A stretch of 64,000 nt of DNA from Desnuesiella massiliensis (GCF_001403615.1 NZ_LN879457.1:1586910-1650909); one strand, 5' to 3'. Counted from the stretch's first letter, positions 18,401-26,738 are shown. The notes: generated from the sequence alone by a model not told the origin. Program-made: numbers and translations.

Positions 18401-18457
18401 ATGTATAACAGATTTGATAGAATTGATATGATAGAATCACTTAAGAGCGCCGAGTAA
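15440..18457 (+). CDS. Large FtsX-like ABC permease with extracytoplasmic coiled coil
   Basis: About 1005 residues. An N-terminal membrane helix (SIVVIIAVGVAFYAG) is followed by a large extracytoplasmic region whose residues about 265-450 are lysine- and glutamate-rich heptads, a long coiled coil. Three helices of the first FtsX domain (LIFFLVASLVSLTTM onward), a fourth near FMTVIGIAACTGLM, a second external domain, and the C-terminal FtsX domain (VIPVLIVSAGVLAFVVIFNL) follow. I prefer the ATG at 15440, two bases after the ATPase stop; a GTG at 15431 would overlap it by seven bases. Either way translation is coupled. Confidence 0.88.
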   Translation: MKKTFFKNLFRDIKKSPSRFLSIVVIIAVGVAFYAGIRATSPSMKISADIYFNKNNFMDFKLISTLGLTKDDVNEIQKISEVTKAEGSYSIDAVIEKDKRQLVLNINSLPGEKDINNIRMIKGRRPESVNEAVVEEKFLEERKLSIGDTIVLKSGKDSNIEDSLKNTEFKIVGTAESPLYVSEQRQPSSVGNGIVKGFTYILPEVFKSEVYTEVYVRTDSPQSKNSLLYNEDYISYTANIEKSLKDIGVSRNDIRYAEVLKAGNDKLNEAQAKLDSSKKEAEEKFADAHSQLNAEKDKITKGFEELRKNELLFKEQMEASQKQIDDGKKQITYGENEINAKKKELENAKLQLGEDNPQLKESEAQLNKAIAELEASKKKIVESEVQLNKGRQEGLAKLSSSRKKLEDGQKEINANVEKLKSEEEKANAKIKDGEIEIQKNRDKLNDIKKPDWYVLGRSQNAGYETYRQDSDRMDSIGKAFPLIFFLVASLVSLTTMTRMVQEKRIEVGTFKALGYSRTAIVSHYLIYALSASIIGSLIGILVGFRLFPSLIINAYAARYAIADKVVPFNTRLALQAAIIAVLFTAAAAVASTLEELREVPASLMRPKPPKSGKKILLERVGFIWRRFNFTNKVTARNIFRYKQRLFMTVIGIAACTGLMITGFGLKEGIVGAVEKQFSNIYKYDMQGNLSKNVNETDKNAIKANAAKASNVKSVLFTYSKNATVKLEDNKSQDAYVVVPESKDEFNSYINLTMKGKELKLDDDGIIITKKLSKLLNKKAGESIEITLEDKTFEAKISAVTEHYVQHYIYVSPAYYEKLTGNKITFNSFYGLLNNLSEEAENDTLNTLKDFGGFNSVEFKNNVHINFNKITSAINSVIPVLIVSAGVLAFVVIFNLTNINIEERKRELATIKLLGFYNHELAAYIYRENMILTFLGSLAGIPMGIVLNKFIMATAETNDIMFLQKISLISYLLSILLTLLFSVIVNLAMYNRFDRIDMIESLKSAE

Positions 18458-18471
18458 ATTTTATATAATAT

Positions 18472-18510
18472 GTATCAAGGACTTACTTCATCACAGTAAG
18501 TCCTTGATAC
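18472..18510 (+). terminator. Terminator of the TetR-linked ABC operon
   Basis: Perfect 15-bp arms GTATCAAGGACTTAC and GTAAGTCCTTGATAC with a 9-nt loop, just before att-like site F. The T-run is short. Confidence 0.7.
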
Positions 18511-18521
18511 TTCTGTCAAAA

Positions 18522-18572
18522 AACCTGATTTACTTATGATATGGTTCACCGTAATAGTATTATCGGAGGTCT
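18522..18572 (-). repeat. att-like site F
   Basis: Core TTATGATATGGTTCACC (18534-18550) with outer ACCTGATT and CGGAGGT segments. The CGGAGGT piece is the complement of ACCTCCG found beside rlmH. Confidence 0.65.
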
Positions 18573-18649
18573 TTACTATATTTTATTTACTGGTTTTGAT
18601 TAAATAAATTTCTGAATGCAAACTTGTTAAATCAAGACTTATTTGAATA

Positions 18650-20887
18650 CTAGATATATTTAGCTGTTAATGATACTTCACAGTTATACAACTGTTTTGG
18701 AGTTCCTTCGAATAATATCTCTCCACCTCTTATTCCACCCTCAGGTCCCATATCAATAATCCAGTCTGCTCTTTTAATTACATCTACATTATGTTCGATT
18801 ATTATAACTGTATTCCCGCTGTCTACAATACCTTCAACTATATTTATAAACCTTTCGGTATCAGCCATATGAAGGCCTGTGGTAGGTTCATCCAATATAT
18901 ATACGGAGCTCTCTTTGTGCAACTCACTGGCAAGCTTTAATCTTTGACATTCTCCACCAGATAAGGTATCGAGAGTTTGACCTAGGGTTAAATATCCAAT
19001 GCCCATTTGCTCAATGGACTGCAGCTTTGTTTTAATTTGCTTTAGGTTGAAAAATTCAATGGCCTCTGAAACAGACATTTCAAGAACTTCTATTATGTTT
19101 TTGTCTTGATACTTATATTCTAAAACTTCTTTCTTAAACTTTTTACCCTCACAAATCTCACAAGTGCTTTTTATATTTTCCATAAATGCAAGGTTTGTTT
19201 CTATTACTCCTGTTCCATTGCAATTCTCACAGGCCCCCTCTGAATTTGAACTAAATAATGAAGCATTAACACCGTTTTCCTTTGCAAAAGCCTTTCTTAT
19301 ATCATCCATAATTCCGCTGTAGGTTGCTAAACTGGACCTAGAATTAGCTGACACAGGACTTTGATCTACTAGTACTGCATTCTTATTCTGTTTTAAAAAT
19401 TCCTGTTTAATTAATGTGCTTTTGCCTGATCCTGCAACTCCTGTCACTACTGTTAATACACCTTTAGGTATTGTAATAGAGATATTTTTCAAGTTATTCT
19501 TATTGCAATTTACAGCCTCTAAATACCCCTTATGCTCTCTTACCTTTTCTTTAATAGAAAGAGTTTTATTTAAGGCAGTTCCAGTTAAGGTTCCGCATTG
19601 AAGCAATTTTTCATAATTTCCCTCATATACAATTTCACCACCATACTTACCTGCACGGGGTCCTACATCTATAATATGGTCTGCAATTTTAATAACATCA
19701 GGGTCATGTTCAACAACTATTACAGTATTACCTTTATCTCTAAGCTTACTCAAAAGATTATTTAACTTATGAACATCTCTTGGGTGAAGACCTATACTAG
19801 GCTCATCAAAGATATACATTAAGTCTACAAGATTGCTGTTTAAGTATTTAACCATCTTTATACGTTGAGATTCTCCGCCGGAAAGGGAAGAAGTTTCTCT
19901 ATCTAAGGTTAAATATCCAAGGCCTATATCTATAATATTATTTAGTTTTTCTATTATCCCATTGAGTAAAGGCTCTGCTTCCGGCTCATTTATCTCTTTA
20001 ATTACCTTAACTAATTCATCAATTTGCATACTTGTCAAATCTGCAATGTTATAGTCATTAATTAAACATTCATATACTCTTTCATGAAGCCTTTTGCCCT
20101 TACATAGAGGACATTGATCTTCTATTAGCAGCCTGCTTAACTTCTTCTTCGTAGCTTCAGAGGCTTCTCCTTCTTTACTTAAATATAACCTGTTGAATTT
20201 AACCATTAGGCCTTCATAAGTTATATTCATTCCACCGGTCTCATCTATCTTTATTTTCTCCGGCCCGGCATATAAAAATTTATATAATTCTTCCTTTGAA
20301 TAATCACATATTTTCTTATCATTATCGAAGTATCCTGACTCGGTAAATATCTTCCAATGCCAAGAACCAACTCCAAAACCGGAAAGTAAAATTGCTCCCT
20401 CATTTAAGGATTTACTCTTATCAAGGATCTCCTCCATATTAGCAACCAGTTTTTTGCCAAGGCCCTGACATTCCGGGCACATACCATTAACATCATTAAA
20501 GGAAAACATATTAGCCTTACCGATATAAGTACTTCCAAACCTTGAATATAAAGCTCTAAGGAAGGAATTTATATCTGTAATAGTGCCTAAGGTAGATCTT
20601 GAATTACCACCAAGCCTGCTTTGGTCAATAATAATCGGCGTTGATAAATTCTCTATATGATCCGCTTTAACTTCACCATACTTAGGCAAAAAATTTCTTA
20701 TAAAGGCAGTGAAGGTTTCATTCAATTGACGTTGAGCTTCCTTTGCTACAGTCTCAAAAACAATTGATGACTTCCCTGAACCGGATACCCCTGTAAATAT
20801 TGTTATCTTTCTTTTAGGTATTTTTAGTGAAATATCTTTTAAATTATTTTCTTTACAGCCTTTTAAAACTATAAATTCCTGCTCCAT
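18650..20887 (-). CDS. Short UvrA-like ABC protein (UvrA2/drug-resistance type)
   Basis: The 745-residue protein has two ABC ATPase halves related to UvrA. Walker A motifs GVSGSGKSS and GVAGSGKST, signatures LSGGESQR and LSGGECQR, and zinc-binding CPECQGLGKK, CPLCKGKR, CENCNGTG and CEICEGKK pairs are all visible. Housekeeping UvrA is about 940 residues; this one lacks roughly 200, which fits the UvrA2 class without the UvrB-binding region. Members of this class protect antibiotic producers or targets against DNA-binding drugs. It is preceded on the same strand by a MerR-like regulator, its probable controller. A role in nucleotide excision repair is less likely. Confidence 0.85.
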   Translation of the reverse strand: MEQEFIVLKGCKENNLKDISLKIPKRKITIFTGVSGSGKSSIVFETVAKEAQRQLNETFTAFIRNFLPKYGEVKADHIENLSTPIIIDQSRLGGNSRSTLGTITDINSFLRALYSRFGSTYIGKANMFSFNDVNGMCPECQGLGKKLVANMEEILDKSKSLNEGAILLSGFGVGSWHWKIFTESGYFDNDKKICDYSKEELYKFLYAGPEKIKIDETGGMNITYEGLMVKFNRLYLSKEGEASEATKKKLSRLLIEDQCPLCKGKRLHERVYECLINDYNIADLTSMQIDELVKVIKEINEPEAEPLLNGIIEKLNNIIDIGLGYLTLDRETSSLSGGESQRIKMVKYLNSNLVDLMYIFDEPSIGLHPRDVHKLNNLLSKLRDKGNTVIVVEHDPDVIKIADHIIDVGPRAGKYGGEIVYEGNYEKLLQCGTLTGTALNKTLSIKEKVREHKGYLEAVNCNKNNLKNISITIPKGVLTVVTGVAGSGKSTLIKQEFLKQNKNAVLVDQSPVSANSRSSLATYSGIMDDIRKAFAKENGVNASLFSSNSEGACENCNGTGVIETNLAFMENIKSTCEICEGKKFKKEVLEYKYQDKNIIEVLEMSVSEAIEFFNLKQIKTKLQSIEQMGIGYLTLGQTLDTLSGGECQRLKLASELHKESSVYILDEPTTGLHMADTERFINIVEGIVDSGNTVIIIEHNVDVIKRADWIIDMGPEGGIRGGEILFEGTPKQLYNCEVSLTAKYI

Positions 20888-20977
20888 CTATATCCCTCCT
20901 TGCTAATCTTTAAGAAGCAATAACTTATTGTATTCGTTAGCTTTGATTCATATCTTATCTTTCAACTGATACAAATA

Positions 20978-21682
20978 TCACGATTTATTAATCAATGTAC
21001 TTAGATGAGAAATTAATTTCTTTATATCCTTCTCTTTTTCCTCTATAGGAGATAATAATTCATCATCTTTATTTAAGAATTCAAAGTTATTGTCTTTTAT
21101 CTTTTTAATCATATTCCCTACACATTGTGTAATATAGTTTTCATCTCTTAAGATCTTTACAATCTTTAATAAAACCAATTCATCTTCAGAATAAATTCTG
21201 TAATTATTTTTATTATTTCTTGGTATATCTAACATTCCGTTTCTTTCCCAATTAATAATTATATCTATAGATACACCAAGCACTTCTGCAGCTTCGCTTC
21301 TTTTTAAGGAAATACTTCTTTTCTCGGCTATGTACTCTTTTAATATTTTTTTTATTTCTATTATAATTTCATATTCCTTAGCCTTTACTTTCTGTATCTG
21401 TGCTAGGAAACTTTGACTTAAGGATAATGCTTTTTTTAAATCTCCCTTGGCAATAGTTTTCAAAATATCTCTTACTTCAAATAGCATGTAGGCTTTAACT
21501 GCTTCACTCATTAAGGCTAACCTTGTCATTTTAATTTGTTCAATATGCTTTTCTGAATAAATCCTGTATCCATTCTCGCTTCTCGGTACAGTGCTTATAT
21601 ATCCCCACTTTTCATAAGCCAATACAGTATTGGGGTGTACCCCTATGATTTTAGCTACATCTGATGTTCTATAGTTCTTCAT
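20978..21682 (-). CDS. MerR-like regulator with two helix-turn-helix domains
   Basis: The ATG at 21682 follows GGGAGG and gives 234 residues. Two MerR-type domains are visible: residues 4-55 (YRTSDVAKIIGVHPNTVLAY, NGYRIYSEKHIEQIK) and a second at about 130-185 (KRSEAAEVLGVSIDIIINWE, NNYRIYSEDELVLLK). Normal MerR proteins have one. The protein lacks a separate effector domain. It lies 90 bp upstream of the UvrA-like gene on the same strand and probably regulates it. Confidence 0.8.
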   Translation of the reverse strand: MKNYRTSDVAKIIGVHPNTVLAYEKWGYISTVPRSENGYRIYSEKHIEQIKMTRLALMSEAVKAYMLFEVRDILKTIAKGDLKKALSLSQSFLAQIQKVKAKEYEIIIEIKKILKEYIAEKRSISLKRSEAAEVLGVSIDIIINWERNGMLDIPRNNKNNYRIYSEDELVLLKIVKILRDENYITQCVGNMIKKIKDNNFEFLNKDDELLSPIEEKEKDIKKLISHLSTLINKS

Positions 21683-21790
21683 AAAATAATTACCTCCCTT
21701 CTGAAACTTACTTATCAAATTATAACACATGTGCCGAACTCTGGTGCGATAGTGTAGGGTTACGATTTTTTCTTGAAATTATTTCATAAT

Positions 21791-21826
21791 AAAAAATACA
21801 TTAACTAATTAGTCAATGTATTTTTT
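21791..21826. terminator. Symmetric hairpin terminator
   Basis: Arms AAAAAATACATT and AATGTATTTTTT with a 12-nt loop; can act in both directions. Confidence 0.6.
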
Positions 21827-21890
21827 CGTATAGTTCGATTCTGAGAGCAAGACTTATGTTACCTCCATACCTTCATCCAATTTTAGTAAA

Positions 21891-21940
21891 AACCTCACTT
21901 ATTTATGATACGGCTCTCCCTATCACTTACAAGTGAGGTT
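21891..21940 (-). repeat. att-like site E
   Basis: Core TTATGATACGGCTCTCC (21903-21919) enclosed by perfect arms AACCTCACTT and AAGTGAGGTT, 50 bp in total, then a T-run on the plus strand. Confidence 0.75.
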
Positions 21941-22036
21941 TTTTAAATTTACTTAGTATTTTCAGACGCTCTGTTATATGCTTTAATATTGCATACTTAT
22001 ATGTTTCAAATAGTTTACCTTAATAATCAGGAGTTA

Positions 22037-22603
22037 TTAAAATTCCAGCCACATTACACTCACATTGCCGTGCGTTTCTATTTCTCTAAAACCCAGCTCA
22101 CTATACATATTTAGTGTACCCCTATAAAGCCTTTCCGGCCTATCCTTAATATCTACTGGGATTGCTAAAACCGCATCAAAGCCTTGTAGTCTAAAGTCTT
22201 CAACAGCTTGTTTAAGCAAAAGTCTTGCAATACCTTGCTTTCTGTATTCTTGGTGGATTACAAAACAAATTACACAACCCACTTTCTTACCTGCTACTAT
22301 ATGCTTTATGTCCTGTTCGAGTCTTATGTACTGACTTACGTTGTTTGCATTGCACCATCCAATGCACTTATCTCCATCAAAAGCTAGGTAACCCTTCATA
22401 TTTCCAGCCTTTATTTGTTCAATTGCCTCTAAACGGTTCTCTTCACCCGTTCTATTACGCCATTGATCAGCAGAACAATTTGTATGGTAAAACCGGCAAA
22501 AGCAAGTAGCCCAATGAGGTTCATGTCCAAAATCTAAGTTATCAAGATATTCAGTAAATATTGAGGATAACTCCGAACTTAACGGTTTAATTGTATATTT
22601 CAT
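22037..22603 (-). CDS. GNAT-family N-acetyltransferase
   Basis: The 188-residue protein carries the GNAT acetyl-CoA site (VIHQEYRKQGIARLLL) and a cysteine-rich N-terminal stretch HWATCFCRFYHT that occurs in a group of Firmicute acetyltransferases. The substrate is not evident; amine drugs or small metabolites are possible. It is the only gene between att-like sites E and D, which lie 0.83 kb apart, so the whole unit has the size of a single-gene cassette. Confidence 0.85.
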   Translation of the reverse strand: MKYTIKPLSSELSSIFTEYLDNLDFGHEPHWATCFCRFYHTNCSADQWRNRTGEENRLEAIEQIKAGNMKGYLAFDGDKCIGWCNANNVSQYIRLEQDIKHIVAGKKVGCVICFVIHQEYRKQGIARLLLKQAVEDFRLQGFDAVLAIPVDIKDRPERLYRGTLNMYSELGFREIETHGNVSVMWLEF

Positions 22604-22721
22604 AATATTCCTCTCCTTTTATCGGAAGACTTTTTCACTAAGTCACTAAGAATAGTCCTTACTTGTTTATTATAGCACAAGATTCATTATGACATATACG
22701 TTGTAACTACTTAATTATAAA

Positions 22722-22771
22722 AACCTCATTCATTTATGATACGGTTCTCCTCAATTATTCTAAATGAGGTT
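22722..22771 (-). repeat. att-like site D
   Basis: Core TTATGATACGGTTCTCC (22734-22750) enclosed by perfect arms AACCTCATT and AATGAGGTT. The unit is 50 bp, exactly as in site E. Confidence 0.75.
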
Positions 22772-22872
22772 CTTACATTTGATATCGTATATTTATTTTA
22801 CTAGTAATCCTAAAAGAATAAATTTTTAACTTCATAAAGCCAATTTTTTCCCAAAATTAAATATGTATAATA

Positions 22873-22901
22873 TTGACAAACGTATTATAATTTTATATAA
22901 T
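22873..22901 (+). promoter_or_regulatory. Promoter of the ArsR/metallopeptidase pair
   Basis: Consensus TTGACA (22873-22878), 17-bp spacer, TATAAT (22896-22901). Confidence 0.75.
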
Positions 22902-22917
22902 TATATAAAATTATAAT
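22884..22917. promoter_or_regulatory. 34-bp perfect palindrome over the promoter
   Basis: A/T-only perfect palindrome centred at 22900/22901, with half ATTATAATTTTATATAA. It covers most of the spacer and the -10 element, as expected for the operator of the ArsR-like protein encoded just downstream. Confidence 0.6.
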
Positions 22918-22939
22918 TATATTTATAGGAGATTAACTT

Positions 22940-23491
22940 ATGGATCAGATAAAGGAATTAATAAAAAGAATTGAGAAACTTGAAAGTGCTGTTTTTGAAA
23001 AAAGCTCTATTGAAAAACAAGAAACAGCACTTCCTCTATCCAATAACTTTAACAACACAGTAAAGGAAGTAAACGAAAGCCTTAAAAAAATAAAAGCACA
23101 TTATAAAGATGAAGATAGCATCATCTTCCAAGCGGTACTTCATAACAAAAACAAAGCTGGAGATTATCAATTAACTTCCCTATTCACTTTAGATGAAGAA
23201 GAACCGGATGAAGATATAGAAGCACTTTGTAATGTTTTGTCTTCAAAACAAAGGATATGCATATTAAGATATTTAACTAAAAATGAGTACAGCAGCGGTG
23301 AATTAGTTGAAATAACAAAAATGGCCGGAGGACATCTTCATCATCATTTAAAAGAATTACTATCAAATAAATTTATATGCAAAAATGAAAATGGAAAATA
23401 TACTGCAACCAATCAAGGATTAAATGTATACCTTACTATAGCAGCATTAAATAGAAGGCTTAAATATGATGATAGGACGAATTTAAAATAA
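22940..23491 (+). CDS. ArsR-like winged-helix regulator
   Basis: The 183-residue protein has a leading coiled coil (MDQIKELIKRIEKLESAV) and a C-terminal winged helix of ArsR type from about residue 100 (LSSKQRICILRYLTKNEYSS, GHLHHHLKELLSNKF). The HLHHHL stretch lies in the recognition helix. It has no obvious metal-cysteine site. It is the first gene of a pair with a metallopeptidase-like gene 47 bp downstream. Coupled regulator and HExxH protease genes can work as a stress switch, but here this is inference. Confidence 0.8.
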   Translation: MDQIKELIKRIEKLESAVFEKSSIEKQETALPLSNNFNNTVKEVNESLKKIKAHYKDEDSIIFQAVLHNKNKAGDYQLTSLFTLDEEEPDEDIEALCNVLSSKQRICILRYLTKNEYSSGELVEITKMAGGHLHHHLKELLSNKFICKNENGKYTATNQGLNVYLTIAALNRRLKYDDRTNLK

Positions 23492-23538
23492 ATAATATAA
23501 GGTGTGTATAATATGCGCCTAATTTAGGAGGTATTAAT

Positions 23539-24996
23539 ATGGAATATATTTTTCCAAATCCAAATGAAAAAATATGCATAGTAAAAGGTAAGGATGACAA
23601 TGATAATATTCACAGTGGGAAGAAATTATCTATAACCTCTCCACTTTATAAGAAAATAATTAGAGAGTTAGAATTCCCATTTCATCAATCAGTTATTAAA
23701 TTGAGTCAATGTACAAGAAACTTAATGAAAGATACTATAGGTCCTAATGTATTATTTCTCTCTAACACTGAAGGTGGATTTGCAAACTGTGGACTTAGAT
23801 TAATAGAAGAAGATAAATCTGTTGATTATCCACATTTAAATTATGTTGATTTAGTTATTGATGAAGAAAGTTTAAATGATGGTAAACTTGATATTTTTAG
23901 CCATGAATTAGGCCATGTAATGATGGAAAATATATTAAAAAACTTTCCTCTAAGTAATTCTTCAAAGCAGCATGTCAGTATGGGAATAACTGATTATTTT
24001 ATGGCTTTTAACGAAGGCTGGGCAATCCATTTTGAAAAGTTGACTCACAATTCTATTTCATATTATAAAGAATTAAATAATGTAAAGTATAGTTATGACA
24101 GAGATATATACAAACTATGGCAATGCCATGCGGATACTGAATTAAGATTAAAAGGAGTTCTAGATAATGCATATATTCATAATAAGCTACTTCCAGAAGC
24201 TTATAAATTTAATTTGAATATAGCAGATACTATAATACTTGAGCATACCTCAACTATTTTTGATAAAACAAAGCTAAAAAATTCACAACAAATGTTATCC
24301 TGCGAAGGAGTTATAGCAACTCTTTTCTATAGGATAAGCACAAATGAAACTATACAAAACAACTATCTGTCAAAAGACTTCTACAACAACTTTTTAATTT
24401 CAAATATAAATGATGAAACTGAGGTAAAAGAATTATTTACATCCTTTGAAAATGTTATGCTTAAAACTTTCTGGACATGGTATAAAATTAAAGATAGCTT
24501 AAATGAAGACTCCATTCCTTTTATTGAATTTATAAAAATGTGGTGCGAGTGTTTTCCTCAAGACAAACAAGAACTACTAATATTATTCATTTCTACAACA
24601 GTAGGAAAAACCATATCCAATGATCTTTCTGAAATTTATGAAAAGGCCGCATATGATGGAATGGTAGGAAAGCTTCACCCCTTTGTTGAAACTCTTAAGG
24701 AATACAAAAAAGCTTATAATAATTTATGCCACATGATAGAAAATGGCGACATTGCTATAGATAAAAACATAGGTAAAGAATTATGGATTGAAAACACACA
24801 TGTAAAAATCCCCAAGTACTTTTGGCTTAAAGAAGAAATGATACCACTAAAGGTGAATCTTAATACAGTTTCACTCTATGATTTAATGAGTTTCCCTAAA
24901 ATTACTCTAGAAAAAGCAACTGAAATTCTTAATGAAAGAACAAAAAAAGGATATTTCAAAGCTGTGGAAGAAGTTGGGCTAGAATACTTTATATAA
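23539..24996 (+). CDS. Gluzincin-type metallopeptidase with C-terminal helix-hairpin-helix
   Basis: The 485-residue protein has a zinc protease motif SHELGH (H122, E123, H126) and a downstream FNEGWAIHFE stretch whose E159 is the likely third zinc ligand. No signal peptide or membrane segment is visible, so it acts in the cytoplasm. The last 45 residues (VNLNTVSLYDLMSFPKITLE, KATEILNERTKKGYF) match a ComEA-type helix-hairpin-helix, a DNA-binding module. A protease joined to this module, next to an ArsR-type regulator, is unusual. I do not recognise a named family. Confidence 0.65.
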   Translation: MEYIFPNPNEKICIVKGKDDNDNIHSGKKLSITSPLYKKIIRELEFPFHQSVIKLSQCTRNLMKDTIGPNVLFLSNTEGGFANCGLRLIEEDKSVDYPHLNYVDLVIDEESLNDGKLDIFSHELGHVMMENILKNFPLSNSSKQHVSMGITDYFMAFNEGWAIHFEKLTHNSISYYKELNNVKYSYDRDIYKLWQCHADTELRLKGVLDNAYIHNKLLPEAYKFNLNIADTIILEHTSTIFDKTKLKNSQQMLSCEGVIATLFYRISTNETIQNNYLSKDFYNNFLISNINDETEVKELFTSFENVMLKTFWTWYKIKDSLNEDSIPFIEFIKMWCECFPQDKQELLILFISTTVGKTISNDLSEIYEKAAYDGMVGKLHPFVETLKEYKKAYNNLCHMIENGDIAIDKNIGKELWIENTHVKIPKYFWLKEEMIPLKVNLNTVSLYDLMSFPKITLEKATEILNERTKKGYFKAVEEVGLEYFI

Positions 24997-25088
24997 TATC
25001 ATAAAACAGCCTTTCTTTATCCTATATTTTATCTTAACAATTATAATGCAGACTTTTAATGAACTATCCATAAAAGTTGTACTTTTAC

Positions 25089-25119
25089 ACTAAGCCAAGT
25101 AACTGTTACTTGGCTTAGT
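25089..25119. terminator. Hairpin between convergent genes
   Basis: Fifteen-base arms ACTAAGCCAAGTAAC and GTTACTTGGCTTAGT lie between the metallopeptidase and the lipoprotein gene, which converge here. Confidence 0.55.
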
Positions 25120-25157
25120 ACAATCTATCATATTATAAAATTACTGCAAGTTGAAGT

Positions 25158-26243
25158 CTACCACTGTCTTTCAGGGTCACCTGCCATAGAATTAACGGTT
25201 CCACTTGGATAAAGAACATTATAATGATCCACCACAGGGTTAGGTTTATCCTTAGTAGGAGCACTAAACACCATTTCCATTTTAAAATCCCTGCCGGCTG
25301 TATATCCTATGATTTCTTGATTATTGCTCTTAGCATCATAGGCCGGGATTCCGAAAACCTCTTTTACTTTAGCTAAGGATAGGCTCTTTAGCTGAGTACT
25401 GAAAGAACGAATTTCGAAAATTTGCTCTCCCTTGTTAAAACCAAAAACAACACTATGATTTGTATAAGTTGCATAAGTTCCTTTAGCAACTGCTACATAA
25501 TCAATTTTATTTGCCTGTCCCCACGCTTTTATAACAGTATCAATAGTGGTTATTTTAGTTGCAAAGTCACAATTAATAACTCTTCCCTGTTTTGCAAGCT
25601 CCATCATATTCAAAAGCATAGCTGTTTTTGAATCGCTGCTTTGAGCTATCTGGGTTGGTTGAAGAGGATGATTATTCAATATTTCTTCCACTTCTTTATA
25701 TCCTGTAGGGAATGCGTAGTTGTAACGCGCTGGAAGGGCAAAAACATAAATATTGTTTCTTCCAAGTTCCCTTGGTGGAATGGGAGTAGCTCCTATATGA
25801 AATTTTTCTTTCTGAAGCAAGTTCCATTGGTCAAGTGTAAATATGAAGATAGGTATATCTTGTCTTGGATTTTTAGTAGTCCATTGAGGATGTCTAATTG
25901 AAAGCATAGGGCCTGTTTCTGTACCTTTACCAGATGCTATATCATTACTCATCCAATTTCCAGCAACAATAGAAAATCCTTGCCAGCTTTTCGGTAACGT
26001 AAAGTTAAACCTATATTGAGTATTCTTGTATATAATTGAGCTTAAGTCAGTAGTTGTTGAAGATAAAGAACTATTAGAGTTTGGATTAGTATTAGATTGA
26101 ATGCCTGTGATAGACGATGTTTGATTTTTACTGCTGTTTGTAGGATTAATGAGACTGCTTATACTGGAACATCCTGCAAGAAGTGTCATTGATAGAGCCA
26201 TAACAACCCATTTTATTGATGTTTTTTTACAATTTGATAGCAT
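25158..26243 (-). CDS. Lipoprotein with YjgB-like (DUF4309) domain
   Basis: The 361-residue protein begins with a lipoprotein signal peptide ending in the lipobox LLAGC (C25), followed by a Ser/Thr/Asn-rich linker to about residue 68. The middle part is unassigned; the last 150 residues (DTVIKAWGQANKIDYVAVAK, TYATYTNHSVVFGFNKG) match the DUF4309/YjgB family of secreted proteins. It is anchored outside the membrane. The function is unknown. It is a single gene with its own upstream region. Confidence 0.8.
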   Translation of the reverse strand: MLSNCKKTSIKWVVMALSMTLLAGCSSISSLINPTNSSKNQTSSITGIQSNTNPNSNSSLSSTTTDLSSIIYKNTQYRFNFTLPKSWQGFSIVAGNWMSNDIASGKGTETGPMLSIRHPQWTTKNPRQDIPIFIFTLDQWNLLQKEKFHIGATPIPPRELGRNNIYVFALPARYNYAFPTGYKEVEEILNNHPLQPTQIAQSSDSKTAMLLNMMELAKQGRVINCDFATKITTIDTVIKAWGQANKIDYVAVAKGTYATYTNHSVVFGFNKGEQIFEIRSFSTQLKSLSLAKVKEVFGIPAYDAKSNNQEIIGYTAGRDFKMEMVFSAPTKDKPNPVVDHYNVLYPSGTVNSMAGDPERQW

Positions 26244-26738
26244 AATAATCTCCTTTTATTAAACTTACTGGCAAAGCCAATGGTTCCTGGAGCCCAATAA
26301 AGTTCAGAAAGCATTTGCAGCAGATTGATAATAAGGAAAGCTATAGCAACTCCAATTATCCAAGCACGGGCTAATGTTTGCCAGTTAAACCATGATACTG
26401 CAAATGAAAATGCAATATGCTCTCTCTTTAATATCATATAGATATGGTAACATAACAATTACAAATTCTTCACAAATATCATATAATAAAAAAATTTCAT
26501 TTAGAACTTAATGGCAAATAGAAAAAGCACCCATCCAGCGAAGATTAGTGCTTTAGTCTCCTAAATTCAAATAAAAAATTTTATCCAATAGCCCTAAAAC
26601 AAAATAAATGTTCTAAGACTTAGCTTAGTGTTACCAGCACTAAGCTTTTCTTATTTATATTATATCAAATTTTTATAAAAAATAAACCTCTATAATTTTT
26701 TCTATTTTAAAATTTTAATCTCATTAATAAGCTGAAAT
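26244..26738. other. Long intergenic region, possible membrane-protein relic
   Basis: On the minus strand 26213-26458 an open frame contains one hydrophobic helix (ARAWIIGVAIAFLIINLL) but overlaps the lipoprotein start and has no neighbours in frame; it may be the end of a lost membrane protein. The rest holds a terminator (26622-26646) and AT-rich DNA. Confidence 0.3.
26622..26646. terminator. Terminator downstream of Sel1 pseudogene
   Basis: Arms AGCTTAGTG and CACTAAGCT with loop TTACCAG, followed by TTTCTT on the plus strand. Confidence 0.55.

Larger units (their letters stand above)
21683..22036. other. Intergenic region with terminator and att-like site E
   Basis: Contains the MerR promoter region with a TATAAT on the minus strand near 21716-21721, a terminator (21791-21826), site E, and AT-rich DNA. 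No gene. Confidence 0.5.
22604..22939. other. Intergenic region with site D and the ArsR promoter
   Basis: Holds att-like site D (22722-22771), then the promoter and a 34-bp palindrome described separately. No gene. Confidence 0.5.

Noticed and set aside
22940..23491. ArsR-type protein as an arsenic or metal sensor
   Set aside because: No cysteine pair of the metal-sensing type is visible and no metal resistance gene is adjacent.
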